NCBI RefSeq assembly: GCF_039962255.1
Contig: NZ_JAMPKY010000008.1
Location: forward strand, 1-64,000
Direction of reading: 5' to 3'
DNA length: 64,000 nt
DNA from: Leptolyngbya subtilissima AS-A7
GTDB taxonomy: Bacteria; Cyanobacteriota; Cyanobacteriia; Phormidesmidales; Phormidesmidaceae
Each line of letters begins with the position of its first letter. Position 1 is the first letter of the stretch. Under the pieces are notes generated by a model, which was given only the letters and a program-made list of their open reading frames with translations, was not told the origin of the DNA and did no database searches. A program made the position numbers and the translations under genes. Of the stretch, positions 9,361 to 18,131 are shown in pieces.

Positions 9361-10899
9361 TTACCGTTCTAATGCCGAAATATCTAGCTCAGCCAGGGAA
9401 GAGAAAAACGCCTGAAGGCGCTGCGCTATTTTAGCCACTCCTTCTGGCACATTCGACTCAATATTCAGCACCATCACCGGGTCGTGGAGCGACATGCGTA
9501 CCATGAACCAACCATGCTCGGCGGGCAATTGGCAAGCGACCCGCACTCCCTCGTAGGTGTTGGGCACCACTGCCCAATCGGCCTGGGCAGCGACAAACGC
9601 TTGCAGCTGGTTCATCACCTCCGCGCCGTAGGCTTGGGCGTTGGGGGCCAGAATTGTGAGCCGATACTCTTGGCTGTCGTGGGGGTCTTGTAGGGTGGCG
9701 ATCAGGTCGGTGAGGCGTCTGCCGGTGAGGCGAGCTTTGGCCAGTTCGACGAGCAGCTTGCTGACAAGGTAGGCCCCATCATCTAAGAAGTAGTTCTCTT
9801 TCATTGCTCCGTGGCCCGAGGCCTCAATGGCGAGCCAGCTGGGTTGACCGATCGCATTGAGCCGGATGGCCTCATTGATCACATTCTTGTAGCCTCGCTT
9901 AAAGCGATGGTGAATGCCCCCCAGATCGCCTTCGATGAACTGGGTGAGCCCGTCGGAGGTGGTGGAGTCGGTGACGATGGTGGTGCCGGGGTGCTCTTGC
10001 AGCACGATCGCAGAAATTAGCGCGATCAGGCGGTTGCGGTTGAGTTCACGGCCGTCGGCGTCGACCGCTGCACCGCGATCGACATCGGTGTCAAAGATCA
10101 GGCCAAAGTCGGCCCCCTGAGTGACTACCGCTTGGCAAATCGAGGCGATCGCCGCTGCATCCTCGGGGTTGGGCACGTGGTTGGGAAAGGTGCCATCAGG
10201 GTCAAGGAATTGGCTACCGGTGGTGTCAGCGCCCAAAGGTTCGAGCACCTGGCTGGCGAAAAAGCCGCCCGCCCCATTGCCTGCATCGACAATGATTTTG
10301 AGCCCTTGCAGCGGTTGGTCAAAGTTGTCGGGATGGTTCACCGATTGGCGAATCTGCTGCACCAAGCCCGCTGCATAGGCACCGATTAAGTCGCGGCTTT
10401 CTACCGAGCCAAGAGCTGTCGCAATCGGGAAATTGCCCTGCTCAGCCAACTCTAAAATGCGCGAGATATCCTTTTTGCCGAGGCCGCCCTGGCGGGTGAA
10501 AAACTTGAGGCCGTTGCGGTTGAAGGGCAGATGGCTGGCGGTCATCATAATCGCGCCGTGGCAGCTAAACTCGGGCAGCACGGTGGCCATAAACATGGCC
10601 GGAGTCGAGGCCATAGCCACATCCAGTACCCGACAGCCCAGGGAAGCCATGCCGTCGATCACCGCCTGCATTAGGATGGGGCCAGAGAGGCGGCTGTCGC
10701 GACCTACGGCGATCGCTAATTCTGCCACTGGAATGCTCAACTCGGCAGAAAGCCAAGTGGCAAAGGCTTTGCCCAAGGTGGTGGCTACCTCAGGGGTGAG
10801 GTTAACTGCCTGACCCGCAACCCCCTCCAGGGCCACGCCGCGAATATCGGAGCCGTTTTGCAGTGTGGCCCAGTTGATGGATGTGGTGGATGGGGGCAT
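9361..10899 (-). CDS. Phosphohexomutase (phosphomannomutase/phosphoglucomutase)
   Basis: This 512-residue enzyme moves a phosphate between C1 and C6 of mannose or glucose phosphates and so feeds nucleotide-sugar synthesis. The phosphoserine loop is TASHLPFNRNGLKFF, the metal site is DTDVDRGAAVD, the sugar-recognition loop is EASGHGAMKENYFLDDGAY, and a C-terminal phosphate-binding loop includes NTYEGVRVAC. All four mutase domains are present. The sequence does not settle which sugar is preferred. It is first in an operon with the AI-2E transporter. Confidence 0.93.
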   Translation of the reverse strand: MPPSTTSINWATLQNGSDIRGVALEGVAGQAVNLTPEVATTLGKAFATWLSAELSIPVAELAIAVGRDSRLSGPILMQAVIDGMASLGCRVLDVAMASTPAMFMATVLPEFSCHGAIMMTASHLPFNRNGLKFFTRQGGLGKKDISRILELAEQGNFPIATALGSVESRDLIGAYAAGLVQQIRQSVNHPDNFDQPLQGLKIIVDAGNGAGGFFASQVLEPLGADTTGSQFLDPDGTFPNHVPNPEDAAAIASICQAVVTQGADFGLIFDTDVDRGAAVDADGRELNRNRLIALISAIVLQEHPGTTIVTDSTTSDGLTQFIEGDLGGIHHRFKRGYKNVINEAIRLNAIGQPSWLAIEASGHGAMKENYFLDDGAYLVSKLLVELAKARLTGRRLTDLIATLQDPHDSQEYRLTILAPNAQAYGAEVMNQLQAFVAAQADWAVVPNTYEGVRVACQLPAEHGWFMVRMSLHDPVMVLNIESNVPEGVAKIAQRLQAFFSSLAELDISALER

Positions 10900-11061
10900 G
10901 GGGGGCGATCGCTCCTGCTGTCGTCCCCTTCACCATAGAAGCAGCCCCCGGTTTCTGCCGATTTCTTCAGCTTTTTTGCACTTGAGAACGCAAACCCCAG
11001 CCTATTGAAGCAGCTTCCCCCAAGGAACCCTAAACTTAAAACAAGCCCATCGGTACCTGCT

Positions 11062-11625
11062 ATGGTCGCTTACTCCCAACCTTGGACTACCCGCGATCTA
11101 GCCGCCATGCCCGACGACGGCGGCTGGAAGCGCTACGAAATCATCGACGGAGAACTCTACGTGACCCGTGCTCCCCACATTCGCCACCAAGGTGCCGCCG
11201 GAAAGCTGCATGTGCGTTTAGAAAACTGGTCTGAGCAGACAGGGTTAGGCTCCGCATTTCAAGCCCCAGGGGTCGTTTTTACCCCTACAGACGCTGTGAT
11301 TCCCGACGTGGTGTGGATTAGCCAGGCGCGCTTAGCTGATGGTGTAGACGATGCAGGGCACCTCATCGTAGCTCCAGAGCTGATGGTGGAGGTGCTGTCT
11401 CCTGGCGACCTCAACGAGCAGCGCGATCGAGAAGTTAAGCTCAAACTCTATTCTCGCTACGGGGTGCAGGAATATTGGATTGTCAACTGGCAGCTCAAAA
11501 CCGTGGAAATTTATCGCCGCGCTGAAGCCCAGCTCCAGTTGGTCGGTACGCTCTTAGTTAACGACTCTCTCTCGTCTCCGCTGCTTCCAGGATTCAGTAC
11601 TCCCATGGCTGAAATCTTCCGCTAA
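11062..11625 (+). CDS. Uma2 family (DUF820) putative restriction endonuclease-like protein
   Basis: This 187-residue protein has the PD-(D/E)XK nuclease-like core of the Uma2 family, which is greatly expanded in cyanobacteria. Visible core motifs are VIPDVVWIS, ELMVEVLSPGDL, the Lys-containing REVKLKLYSRYGV, and EYWIVN. I take the ATG at 11062 (MVAYSQPW) rather than an upstream alternative because homologues usually begin near this point. No biological target is established for most members. A decayed copy of this locus lies at 17178-17320. Confidence 0.88.
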   Translation: MVAYSQPWTTRDLAAMPDDGGWKRYEIIDGELYVTRAPHIRHQGAAGKLHVRLENWSEQTGLGSAFQAPGVVFTPTDAVIPDVVWISQARLADGVDDAGHLIVAPELMVEVLSPGDLNEQRDREVKLKLYSRYGVQEYWIVNWQLKTVEIYRRAEAQLQLVGTLLVNDSLSSPLLPGFSTPMAEIFR

Positions 11626-11754
11626 CCCAGCACGGCCTCAGTGAATCGAAAGCAAACCCTCGCAATGGGATCTGGCCCACCCTGCAGGAAGCAAGCTACA
11701 CCCTCAATCCCTCTACCCAGTTGGGAGAGGGACCTTGAACAGAAAGTGTGTGTT

Positions 11755-14700
11755 TTAGGAGTCTATTGAATGATTTTGGGTGACAGCATGGTTTGGCTTA
11801 GTGCCTGCTACGGTCATCAAAGTTCGAACTAAGCGTTCTGGCTCCAGCGGTTTGGCGACATGGTTGGCAAAACCACTCTTGATGGAGCGCTGGCAATCTT
11901 CCTCTCTGGCATAGGCAGTGAGGCAGATCGCGGGAATCTGTCCCCCTTTTGCAGCCGGTAAAGCTCGCACCTGCTGGATCAGAGCATAACCATCTACGTC
12001 AGGCATCGCAATATCACTGACTAACACATCCGGTTGAAACGACTCTAAATTAACTAGCACTTCTGATGCGGAGGCCACCGCTAGAACTTCTGCTCCATAT
12101 TCAGTCAGTAATACCGTTAATAGCTCACGGGCATCGGGTTCATCATCGACGGCCAGCACTCGAATCCCTGTGAGATTAAGTTCCTGTTGTGGCCCTCCAT
12201 CTACCTGTTGAATTGCCGGGGTGACGTTCAGGAGAGGCAATCTAACGGTAAAGGTAGCTCCAAACCCGTCACCGGGGCTGGCGGCCGTGATTGTGCCATT
12301 GTGAGCCTCGACCAACTGACGAACTATAGCCAAACCTAGACCTAACCCGCCATATTGGCGCGTGATCGAGGCGTCCTCTTGCCGGAAGGTCTCAAAGATA
12401 TGGGGAAGAAACTCTAGGTTAATCCCTTTGCCGGTGTCTTTTACAATGATTTCTGCTTGATGGCCAACCCTTTCCATGTAAATGTCAACCTGGCCACCCT
12501 TGGGAGTAAATTTGACAGCGTTGGACAACAGGTTCCAGACAACTTGCTGCAAGCGAGCACCATCACCCAACACTTGCCCAATGTTGGGCAACGTGGAATG
12601 TAGCGAAATTGATTTAGCGGCAGCGTTTGAGCTAACTGTTTCGATCGCCGATTTAACTACAAAAGATAAATTGACAGAATCAACATTTAAGCTGAGTTTG
12701 CCGCGCAGGATTTTGGCAATATCCAGCAGATCGTCAATCAACTCTGTCTGCAACTTCGCATTGCGTTCGATCGTAGCCAGCGCTTCAACCGTTTTGGCGT
12801 CATCAAGCTTCCGTATTTGCAATAGCTTGGCCCAACCCAGGATGGGATTTAGCGGCGATCGCAGCTCGTGGAAAAGCACGGCCAGAAACTCATCTTTGAT
12901 CCGGTTGGCGCGTTCAGCTGCTTCCCGCGCGGCCTGCTCTTGGTGAAAGAGCTGTTCGCGGGCGGCTTCGGCTCGCTTGCGATCTGTAATATCGGTCAAC
13001 GTACCCAGGTAGCCCGACACCTCACCTGTTTCGCGCTGTAGGGCGGTCGCAGTTCCTTGAATCCAGGTCACTTTGCCTTGCGACGTTTGAAAGCGGTATT
13101 CAGCCGCGAAAACTTGTCCATCTCGACTAGCTTGATACCAAACATCAGCAACCCGCTCGCGATCGTCAGGGTGGAGGGCAGACACCCATCCTGTGCCTTG
13201 AGCTGCCTCGAGTGACATGCCTGCCATCTCACACCAGCGTTCGTTGACATAGAGGCAGTTGCCGTCTGGATCGGTCATAAAGATGCCGACAGGGGCGTGA
13301 CTGGTGAGGGTGCGGAACCGGTTTTCACTCTCGCGTCGCGCTTCTTCCGCCTGTTTGCGAGCGGTGATATCCATCACCGTGCCAATGAACCGCAGCGGCT
13401 TCCCGTCCACCTCAAAATAGGTTTGCCCTTTGGCGGCAATCCAGCGCTCAATACCATCTTGAATGCCAATCGTTCGATATTCTGTGTCATAGCTGCCGCC
13501 GCTGGCTGGGTTGAAGGACCACTGCACGACCTGTTCTAAGCGTTGACGATCAACAGGATGCAGTCCCTCAAAAAAGACCTCTACGCTGCTCTCTGCCTCG
13601 GTTGGCAACCCAAACATCGCTTTGCAACCCGCATCCCAGGTGAGTTTGTTGGTGATCAAATTCCAGTCCCAGGTGCCTAGCTGAGCAGACTCGATTGCCA
13701 TGCGGAGGCGGTCTTCACTCCGGCGCAGAGCGGCTTCGGCCTGCTTGCGCTCGGTCGTATCGCTATGGACACCGACCCATTCTCGAATCGCGCCATTCTC
13801 CTCAAACACGGGCACGGCTCGCACAGTCATATGACGATACACGCCATCGTGCCGCCGCAAGCGATGCTCAAATTCATACAGGGCCCGGTTCTCTAAGGCA
13901 ATTAACCAGGCTTGAGTGGTGGCCGTGCGATCGTCGGGATGCACTGCATCGAGCCAGCCCCAGCCTTTCAATTCGTCAAAAGTTTGTCCGGTGAAGGCGC
14001 TCCAGGCAGGCTGCGGGGTCTTAAACTCGCCCCGATCGCCTAGCTCATTCCAAATGATTTGAGCGGTAGCTTCGATCAGCGATCGGTAACGCTCCTCACT
14101 GGCTTGCAAGGCGGCTTCTGTTTGTTTCCGCTGACTGACATCCTCAAACAAAATGGCAACTTTGCGGCTTTCGGGTTGCTCAATGCGGAAGGCAGACACA
14201 CCAAACCACCGACCTAACGCTTCCGAATAGTTTTCATAACGGACCGGTTCACCTGTTAGGGCGACCCTGCCATAAAGGTCGATCCAGTACTGTTCCAGTT
14301 CTGGGTGCAGCTCGCGGGCTGTTTTGCCCCTGGCGTCTTTCAAACCCGAGTGCTTTTCAAAGACTGAGTTAATTTCTAAGAACCGGTAATCGATCGGCTG
14401 ATTGTCTACGTCAAACAGCACTTCAGCCAGGCAGAAGCCTTGATTCATGTTCTCAAACAGGGCGCGATAGCGCTCCTCCGAGAGCCGCAATGCGTCCTCG
14501 GCCTGTTTGCGCTCTTCTTCAACGCGCACGCGATCGCTAATGTCAATCACAGAGCCGATATAGCCCTTAAACTCCCCGTCCTCGCCAAACCAGGGATTTG
14601 CTGCATCGATCGCCCAGCAATATTCTCCATCTTTGCGCCGCAGGCGATACTCCAACCGAAAAGCTGCGTGACGTTCGTTGGCCTGCAAGAAAACGTGTTT

Positions 14701-14958
14701 GGCAGATTCGCTGTCGTCGGGATGCACGACATCGAGCCAGCCCAGCCCCAAACCGGTTTGCTCCGTTTGCCCGGTGAAGTCATACCAACCCCGGTTGAGA
14801 TAGGTGCAGCAGCCCGTGGAGTCTGTCACCCAAATCGTCACTGGCGCATGGTCTTCCATGTGACGAAGCTGATTCCGATAAGCGTTCTTCACTTTGACGC
14901 AGGACTGCTTCTGCCTCAATTCGTTCCGTAATTTCTTCGCAAACGGTGCTGATGCCAA
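11755..14958 (-). CDS. Multi-PAS hybrid histidine kinase, 3' part of a frameshifted gene
   Basis: This frame encodes about five PAS/PAC sensor modules, a kinase core and a receiver. The dimerisation/phosphoacceptor box is FHELRSPLNPILGWAKLL, the N box is QQVVWNLLSNAVKFT, the G boxes are KDTGKGI and GGLGLGLAIV, and the receiver has DDEPDAR, the acceptor in SDIAMPDVDG, and LTAYAREED. The first ~29 residues are out-of-frame sequence: PAS homology begins at about LRHMEDHAPVTIWVT, continuing the PAS protein encoded upstream. The two frames overlap at 14780-14958. If translated alone it could start at the ATG at 14859. The signal is unknown. Confidence 0.9.
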   Translation of the reverse strand: MASAPFAKKLRNELRQKQSCVKVKNAYRNQLRHMEDHAPVTIWVTDSTGCCTYLNRGWYDFTGQTEQTGLGLGWLDVVHPDDSESAKHVFLQANERHAAFRLEYRLRRKDGEYCWAIDAANPWFGEDGEFKGYIGSVIDISDRVRVEEERKQAEDALRLSEERYRALFENMNQGFCLAEVLFDVDNQPIDYRFLEINSVFEKHSGLKDARGKTARELHPELEQYWIDLYGRVALTGEPVRYENYSEALGRWFGVSAFRIEQPESRKVAILFEDVSQRKQTEAALQASEERYRSLIEATAQIIWNELGDRGEFKTPQPAWSAFTGQTFDELKGWGWLDAVHPDDRTATTQAWLIALENRALYEFEHRLRRHDGVYRHMTVRAVPVFEENGAIREWVGVHSDTTERKQAEAALRRSEDRLRMAIESAQLGTWDWNLITNKLTWDAGCKAMFGLPTEAESSVEVFFEGLHPVDRQRLEQVVQWSFNPASGGSYDTEYRTIGIQDGIERWIAAKGQTYFEVDGKPLRFIGTVMDITARKQAEEARRESENRFRTLTSHAPVGIFMTDPDGNCLYVNERWCEMAGMSLEAAQGTGWVSALHPDDRERVADVWYQASRDGQVFAAEYRFQTSQGKVTWIQGTATALQRETGEVSGYLGTLTDITDRKRAEAAREQLFHQEQAAREAAERANRIKDEFLAVLFHELRSPLNPILGWAKLLQIRKLDDAKTVEALATIERNAKLQTELIDDLLDIAKILRGKLSLNVDSVNLSFVVKSAIETVSSNAAAKSISLHSTLPNIGQVLGDGARLQQVVWNLLSNAVKFTPKGGQVDIYMERVGHQAEIIVKDTGKGINLEFLPHIFETFRQEDASITRQYGGLGLGLAIVRQLVEAHNGTITAASPGDGFGATFTVRLPLLNVTPAIQQVDGGPQQELNLTGIRVLAVDDEPDARELLTVLLTEYGAEVLAVASASEVLVNLESFQPDVLVSDIAMPDVDGYALIQQVRALPAAKGGQIPAICLTAYAREEDCQRSIKSGFANHVAKPLEPERLVRTLMTVAGTKPNHAVTQNHSIDS

Positions 14959-16936
14959 CGACTTCTCCGTTCACCTTTAGGGGCAGAAAATGTTCTAGCC
15001 AGGTGCGCTGTACGCCAGGTTGCGCCGGAGTTTCACCCTGAATTTTGACATTGAGCAGCGGTTCTCCCGTTCTCAAAATCGGGCGTAGCAGTGGCTCGAT
15101 CGTGTCTCCCAGATCGGGGAACAGTTCTCGCACCGTGTGCCCAATATGGGCTTCGGCGGGTAGTCCGTTGATGTCTGCTAGCCGTTGGTTAATCCGCACA
15201 AAGCGGAAGTCTGTATCTAGAACATTCAGGCCAATGGGGGCAGACTGATAAATCGCTTCGATTTCTGCCAGCTGTCGCTGCAACAGTGCCTTGCTGCACT
15301 TGATGTCATCAATGTTTGTCAGGGTGCCAATCCAGCTGGTGATTTGGTTTTGACTATCACGGGTTGGGTTGGCCCGACAGATAAACCACTGATACTCCCC
15401 ATCCCAACGGCGAAAGCGGCACTCAGTCTCAAAGGGCTCTTCATTGGCGATCGCCTCTTGCCACTGTGTCAAGGCGCGATCGCGATCGCTGGGGTGAACG
15501 ATATGGGCCGTCGGGATGCCCATCGACTCCGCTTCACTCAACCCGGTGTATTCGTACCAGCGCTGATTCCGATAGTTGACCACTCCGGCTGCATCAGCAG
15601 TCCAGATCATTTGCGGCATAGCTTCCGCTAGCTCTTGATAGCGCTGCTGGCTGGCTTTGAGCGCCGTGGCATCGCGGCTGCGCTCGGTGATGTCTAAAAA
15701 GGCTCCGACAACCCCTCTAATTTGGTTCTGCTCATCTCGCAGGGGGGTGGCATAGGAAAGTAGCTGGTGTACCTTGCCATTCGACAGCAGAATGTCAAAC
15801 TCTGCGTCTCGCACCTCTACCCCGAGTCGGGCAGCCATCTGCATCGGCAAATCAGCCGCAGGGATTTCCTGACCGTTTTGAAGCACCCGATAGGCAGGTT
15901 GCTCGGCGGCGGGGGCGCTCTTGGAGATATTGCTGTCAGGGCTAACGCCGAGCAGCTGCCGCAGGTAGGCGTTGTTGTGCATCTGGGCACAGGTGGGGTC
16001 TGTGGCGATCGCAATCCCCACCGGAAGGATGTCTAACAGGCTGTGTAGTTCAGCAACCCGATTGGTCAAATCTTGGTTGAGCTGTTGAATCGCTGTCTCT
16101 TGTTGCTGAAAATTGGCGATGGTCTGGCCCAACTGCAGCTCTAGCCGCCTGTGCTCCGTCACATCTCGCCAGGAGGCAACAAAGCCATCCTTCAATTTGG
16201 CGGCGCGAATGTCAAACGCCCGCACTAAATGCTGTTTATCGCCATCGCCATAACTATCCTCGTAGACGAGGGCGTCTTTAATCAACGGTTCAGCCGTCTC
16301 GACGACCTGGCAATACTCCCCAAACAACCCCGATTCGCGATGGGCGGGCAGTATCTCGCATAACCCTCGACCAAGCTGCATCTCTTTGGTCATCCGGTTG
16401 TTTTCACAGGCGGCTTGGTTGAGATAGTCGATGCGAAAGTCTGCAATCTGCCCCGACTCGTCTCGCAGGGCTGAAAAGATGCCGAAGCAGTCCAGCATGT
16501 TTTCAACCGAGGTCTGAAACTGCTCCTGGCTGCGCTGTAGTTCCCGGCGTAGTTCAGCGTTTTCGATCGCATCTCGCATGGCCAGGCGCAGGTCCTCGGG
16601 CGTCATGCGGTCTTGCACCAAATAGTCGGCAGCCCCGTGCTTGAATGCCCGCACGGCTAGCTCAGCATCGTCGCGGTCTACTACGACGATAGGGGGGCAG
16701 CGATCGCCCATTTGCTCCTGCAAGAGCTGCAGTACCGTGACGCTACTAGATTGAGGCTGGTGAAGGCCCAGCAAAATGCCATCAACCGGCTGCGATGACA
16801 GCATCCACGCTGAGGGCTGATACGGCTCTGACAAGATGCTGTACTCAACACTCCTATCCTGCTGTAATTGCTGCCTGTAACCTCGGTCCCCTTCCTCTGA
16901 GTCAGCAATTACGCGAAGTGTTCGGTGAGTGGGCAT
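14780..16936 (-). CDS. Degenerate receiver plus PAS array, 5' part of the frameshifted sensor kinase
   Basis: This 718-residue frame starts with a receiver-like domain ending in AFKHGAADYLVQDRMTPEDL, but the usual phospho-acceptor Asp stretch reads GILLGLHQPQ, so phosphorylation is doubtful. Four PAS/PAC modules follow, for example MPQMIWTADAAGVVNYRNQRW and WIGTLTNIDD. The last sensible residues are EAEAVLRQSEERL; then the frame runs into SESASSHGRP. The expected continuation RNQLRHMEDHAP is in the next frame, so one extra base near 14878-14880 would split a single kinase of about 1,725 residues. It lacks its own kinase domain. Confidence 0.85.
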   Translation of the reverse strand: MPTHRTLRVIADSEEGDRGYRQQLQQDRSVEYSILSEPYQPSAWMLSSQPVDGILLGLHQPQSSSVTVLQLLQEQMGDRCPPIVVVDRDDAELAVRAFKHGAADYLVQDRMTPEDLRLAMRDAIENAELRRELQRSQEQFQTSVENMLDCFGIFSALRDESGQIADFRIDYLNQAACENNRMTKEMQLGRGLCEILPAHRESGLFGEYCQVVETAEPLIKDALVYEDSYGDGDKQHLVRAFDIRAAKLKDGFVASWRDVTEHRRLELQLGQTIANFQQQETAIQQLNQDLTNRVAELHSLLDILPVGIAIATDPTCAQMHNNAYLRQLLGVSPDSNISKSAPAAEQPAYRVLQNGQEIPAADLPMQMAARLGVEVRDAEFDILLSNGKVHQLLSYATPLRDEQNQIRGVVGAFLDITERSRDATALKASQQRYQELAEAMPQMIWTADAAGVVNYRNQRWYEYTGLSEAESMGIPTAHIVHPSDRDRALTQWQEAIANEEPFETECRFRRWDGEYQWFICRANPTRDSQNQITSWIGTLTNIDDIKCSKALLQRQLAEIEAIYQSAPIGLNVLDTDFRFVRINQRLADINGLPAEAHIGHTVRELFPDLGDTIEPLLRPILRTGEPLLNVKIQGETPAQPGVQRTWLEHFLPLKVNGEVVGISTVCEEITERIEAEAVLRQSEERLSESASSHGRPCASDDLGDRLHGLLHLSQPGLV

Positions 16937-17177
16937 GTAGAAACCTGACCTGCAAAGTACCGTGAAACGAAGCTACAGAGCTTGAAAATATTTTGAGTAG
17001 AGAAAATATTCTAAATATGAAAAGTATTATCAAACATGGCAATTTTAGGGGAGAACCTGCTCAGACCTTGTCAGTGCGATCGCTTCCCTAGTCCCCCTCC
17101 AATGGAACCCTGAAGCGCGGGGGTCTTAAGATTATAATCATTAGGCTGTAGGAATAGGTGAGTAACGCCTATAAAAC
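16937..17177. other. Intergenic region upstream of the sensor kinase
   Basis: No coding potential is seen. An AT-rich stretch (about 16984-17045) directly upstream of the kinase start probably holds its promoter. No motif is strong enough to name. Confidence 0.4.
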
Positions 17178-17320
17178 GCTCCCGCTGTCGTCCCCTTCAC
17201 CATAGAAGCAGCCCCCGGCTTCTGTCGATTTCTTCAACTTTTTCGCACCTGATCGCGCCAATACTGCTAGGCCTTAATACTTCCCATGTCTGAGATTTTT
17301 TGCTAAGCCAACACAGCCTC
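17178..17320 (+). pseudogene. Decayed, internally deleted copy of the Uma2 locus
   Basis: Positions 17178-17257 match 10911-10990, the upstream region of the Uma2 gene, almost base for base (GTCGTCCCCTTCACCATAGA is shared). Positions 17271-17320 then resemble 11591-11640, the last codons and stop of that gene, with more changes. The ~600 bp between them are gone. This is therefore the relic of a duplicated locus that kept only both ends. It has no function I can see. Confidence 0.75.
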
Positions 17321-17361
17321 AATTGTTGTACAATTCAGGGCAATCGGACGCAGTAACTTTT

Positions 17362-18069
17362 TTAGTCCAGCAATTTTCGCTTTGAAAACCAGGCGTGAAT
17401 AAAAAGGGTTTGAAAAAACAGTACCGGAGTATCAAAACCGCCCGCTGCAATGATGGCTTCAATTTCAGACGGGATTAAAGCCGTGATATGCAGACGCCAG
17501 GCAGCGCGAACCTTCTCAATGTCGTCTTCACCCCAACCGGAGCCTCCGAGCATTCGCAGCCAAACTTCAAACAAGCTTTGATGAACCACAGGCGACAGGC
17601 CTAAAACTAGATCAGGACTGATCAGAATTCCGCCTGGGCAAAGGCGTTGGGCTATTTGACTGAAAAAGTGGCTCCGCTCGTCCGCTTCTTTAAAGAATTG
17701 AGACACCAACAGGCAAGTCGCCGCATCGAACGGGCCAGAAGCGGGCAACGAGTCAAGATAGCCTTCGTGGAACGTGCAACGCGAAACGATGCCGTTTTCT
17801 TCAGCCTTTTGACAGCAGATGTCCAACATCGCAGGCGCAGGCTCGACCGCCGTGAATTGACACTGCGGAAAGGCTTGTGCCAAAGCAATGATCTCCGTTC
17901 CAGTTCCGACGCCGACACACAAAATCCGCGCCTCAGCCGGAAGCTCAGCGAAAATCAGGCGTATTAACGAAAAGAGTGCATCGCGTCCCGATACCCAAAG
18001 AGCGGTTTTCCCGTCGTAGGAAGCCGCAACCTTTTGGTCAAACAGAATGGGTGACTGTTGATCTTCCAT
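17362..18069 (-). CDS. Class I SAM-dependent methyltransferase
   Basis: This 235-residue protein has a Rossmann methyltransferase core. The SAM-binding motif I is ILCVGVGTGTEI, with the acidic motif II residue in FTAVEPAPAML, and motif IV is PFDAATCLLVSQFF. The overall layout resembles small-molecule methyltransferases of the UbiE/trans-aconitate group. The substrate is unknown. It is 62 bp downstream of the M1 aminopeptidase on the same strand, so read-through is possible. Confidence 0.87.
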   Translation of the reverse strand: MEDQQSPILFDQKVAASYDGKTALWVSGRDALFSLIRLIFAELPAEARILCVGVGTGTEIIALAQAFPQCQFTAVEPAPAMLDICCQKAEENGIVSRCTFHEGYLDSLPASGPFDAATCLLVSQFFKEADERSHFFSQIAQRLCPGGILISPDLVLGLSPVVHQSLFEVWLRMLGGSGWGEDDIEKVRAAWRLHITALIPSEIEAIIAAGGFDTPVLFFQTLFIHAWFSKRKLLD

Positions 18070-18131
18070 GATGAAAGCGAAGAAGGCCGCAGTAGCTGAG
18101 ACGCGTCACGCAAAGCAATGACAGTACATTA

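Noticed and set aside
11755..16936. Programmed ribosomal frameshift in the sensor kinase
   Set aside because: The junction has no clear slippery heptamer or strong downstream stem; a simple one-base indel explains it better.
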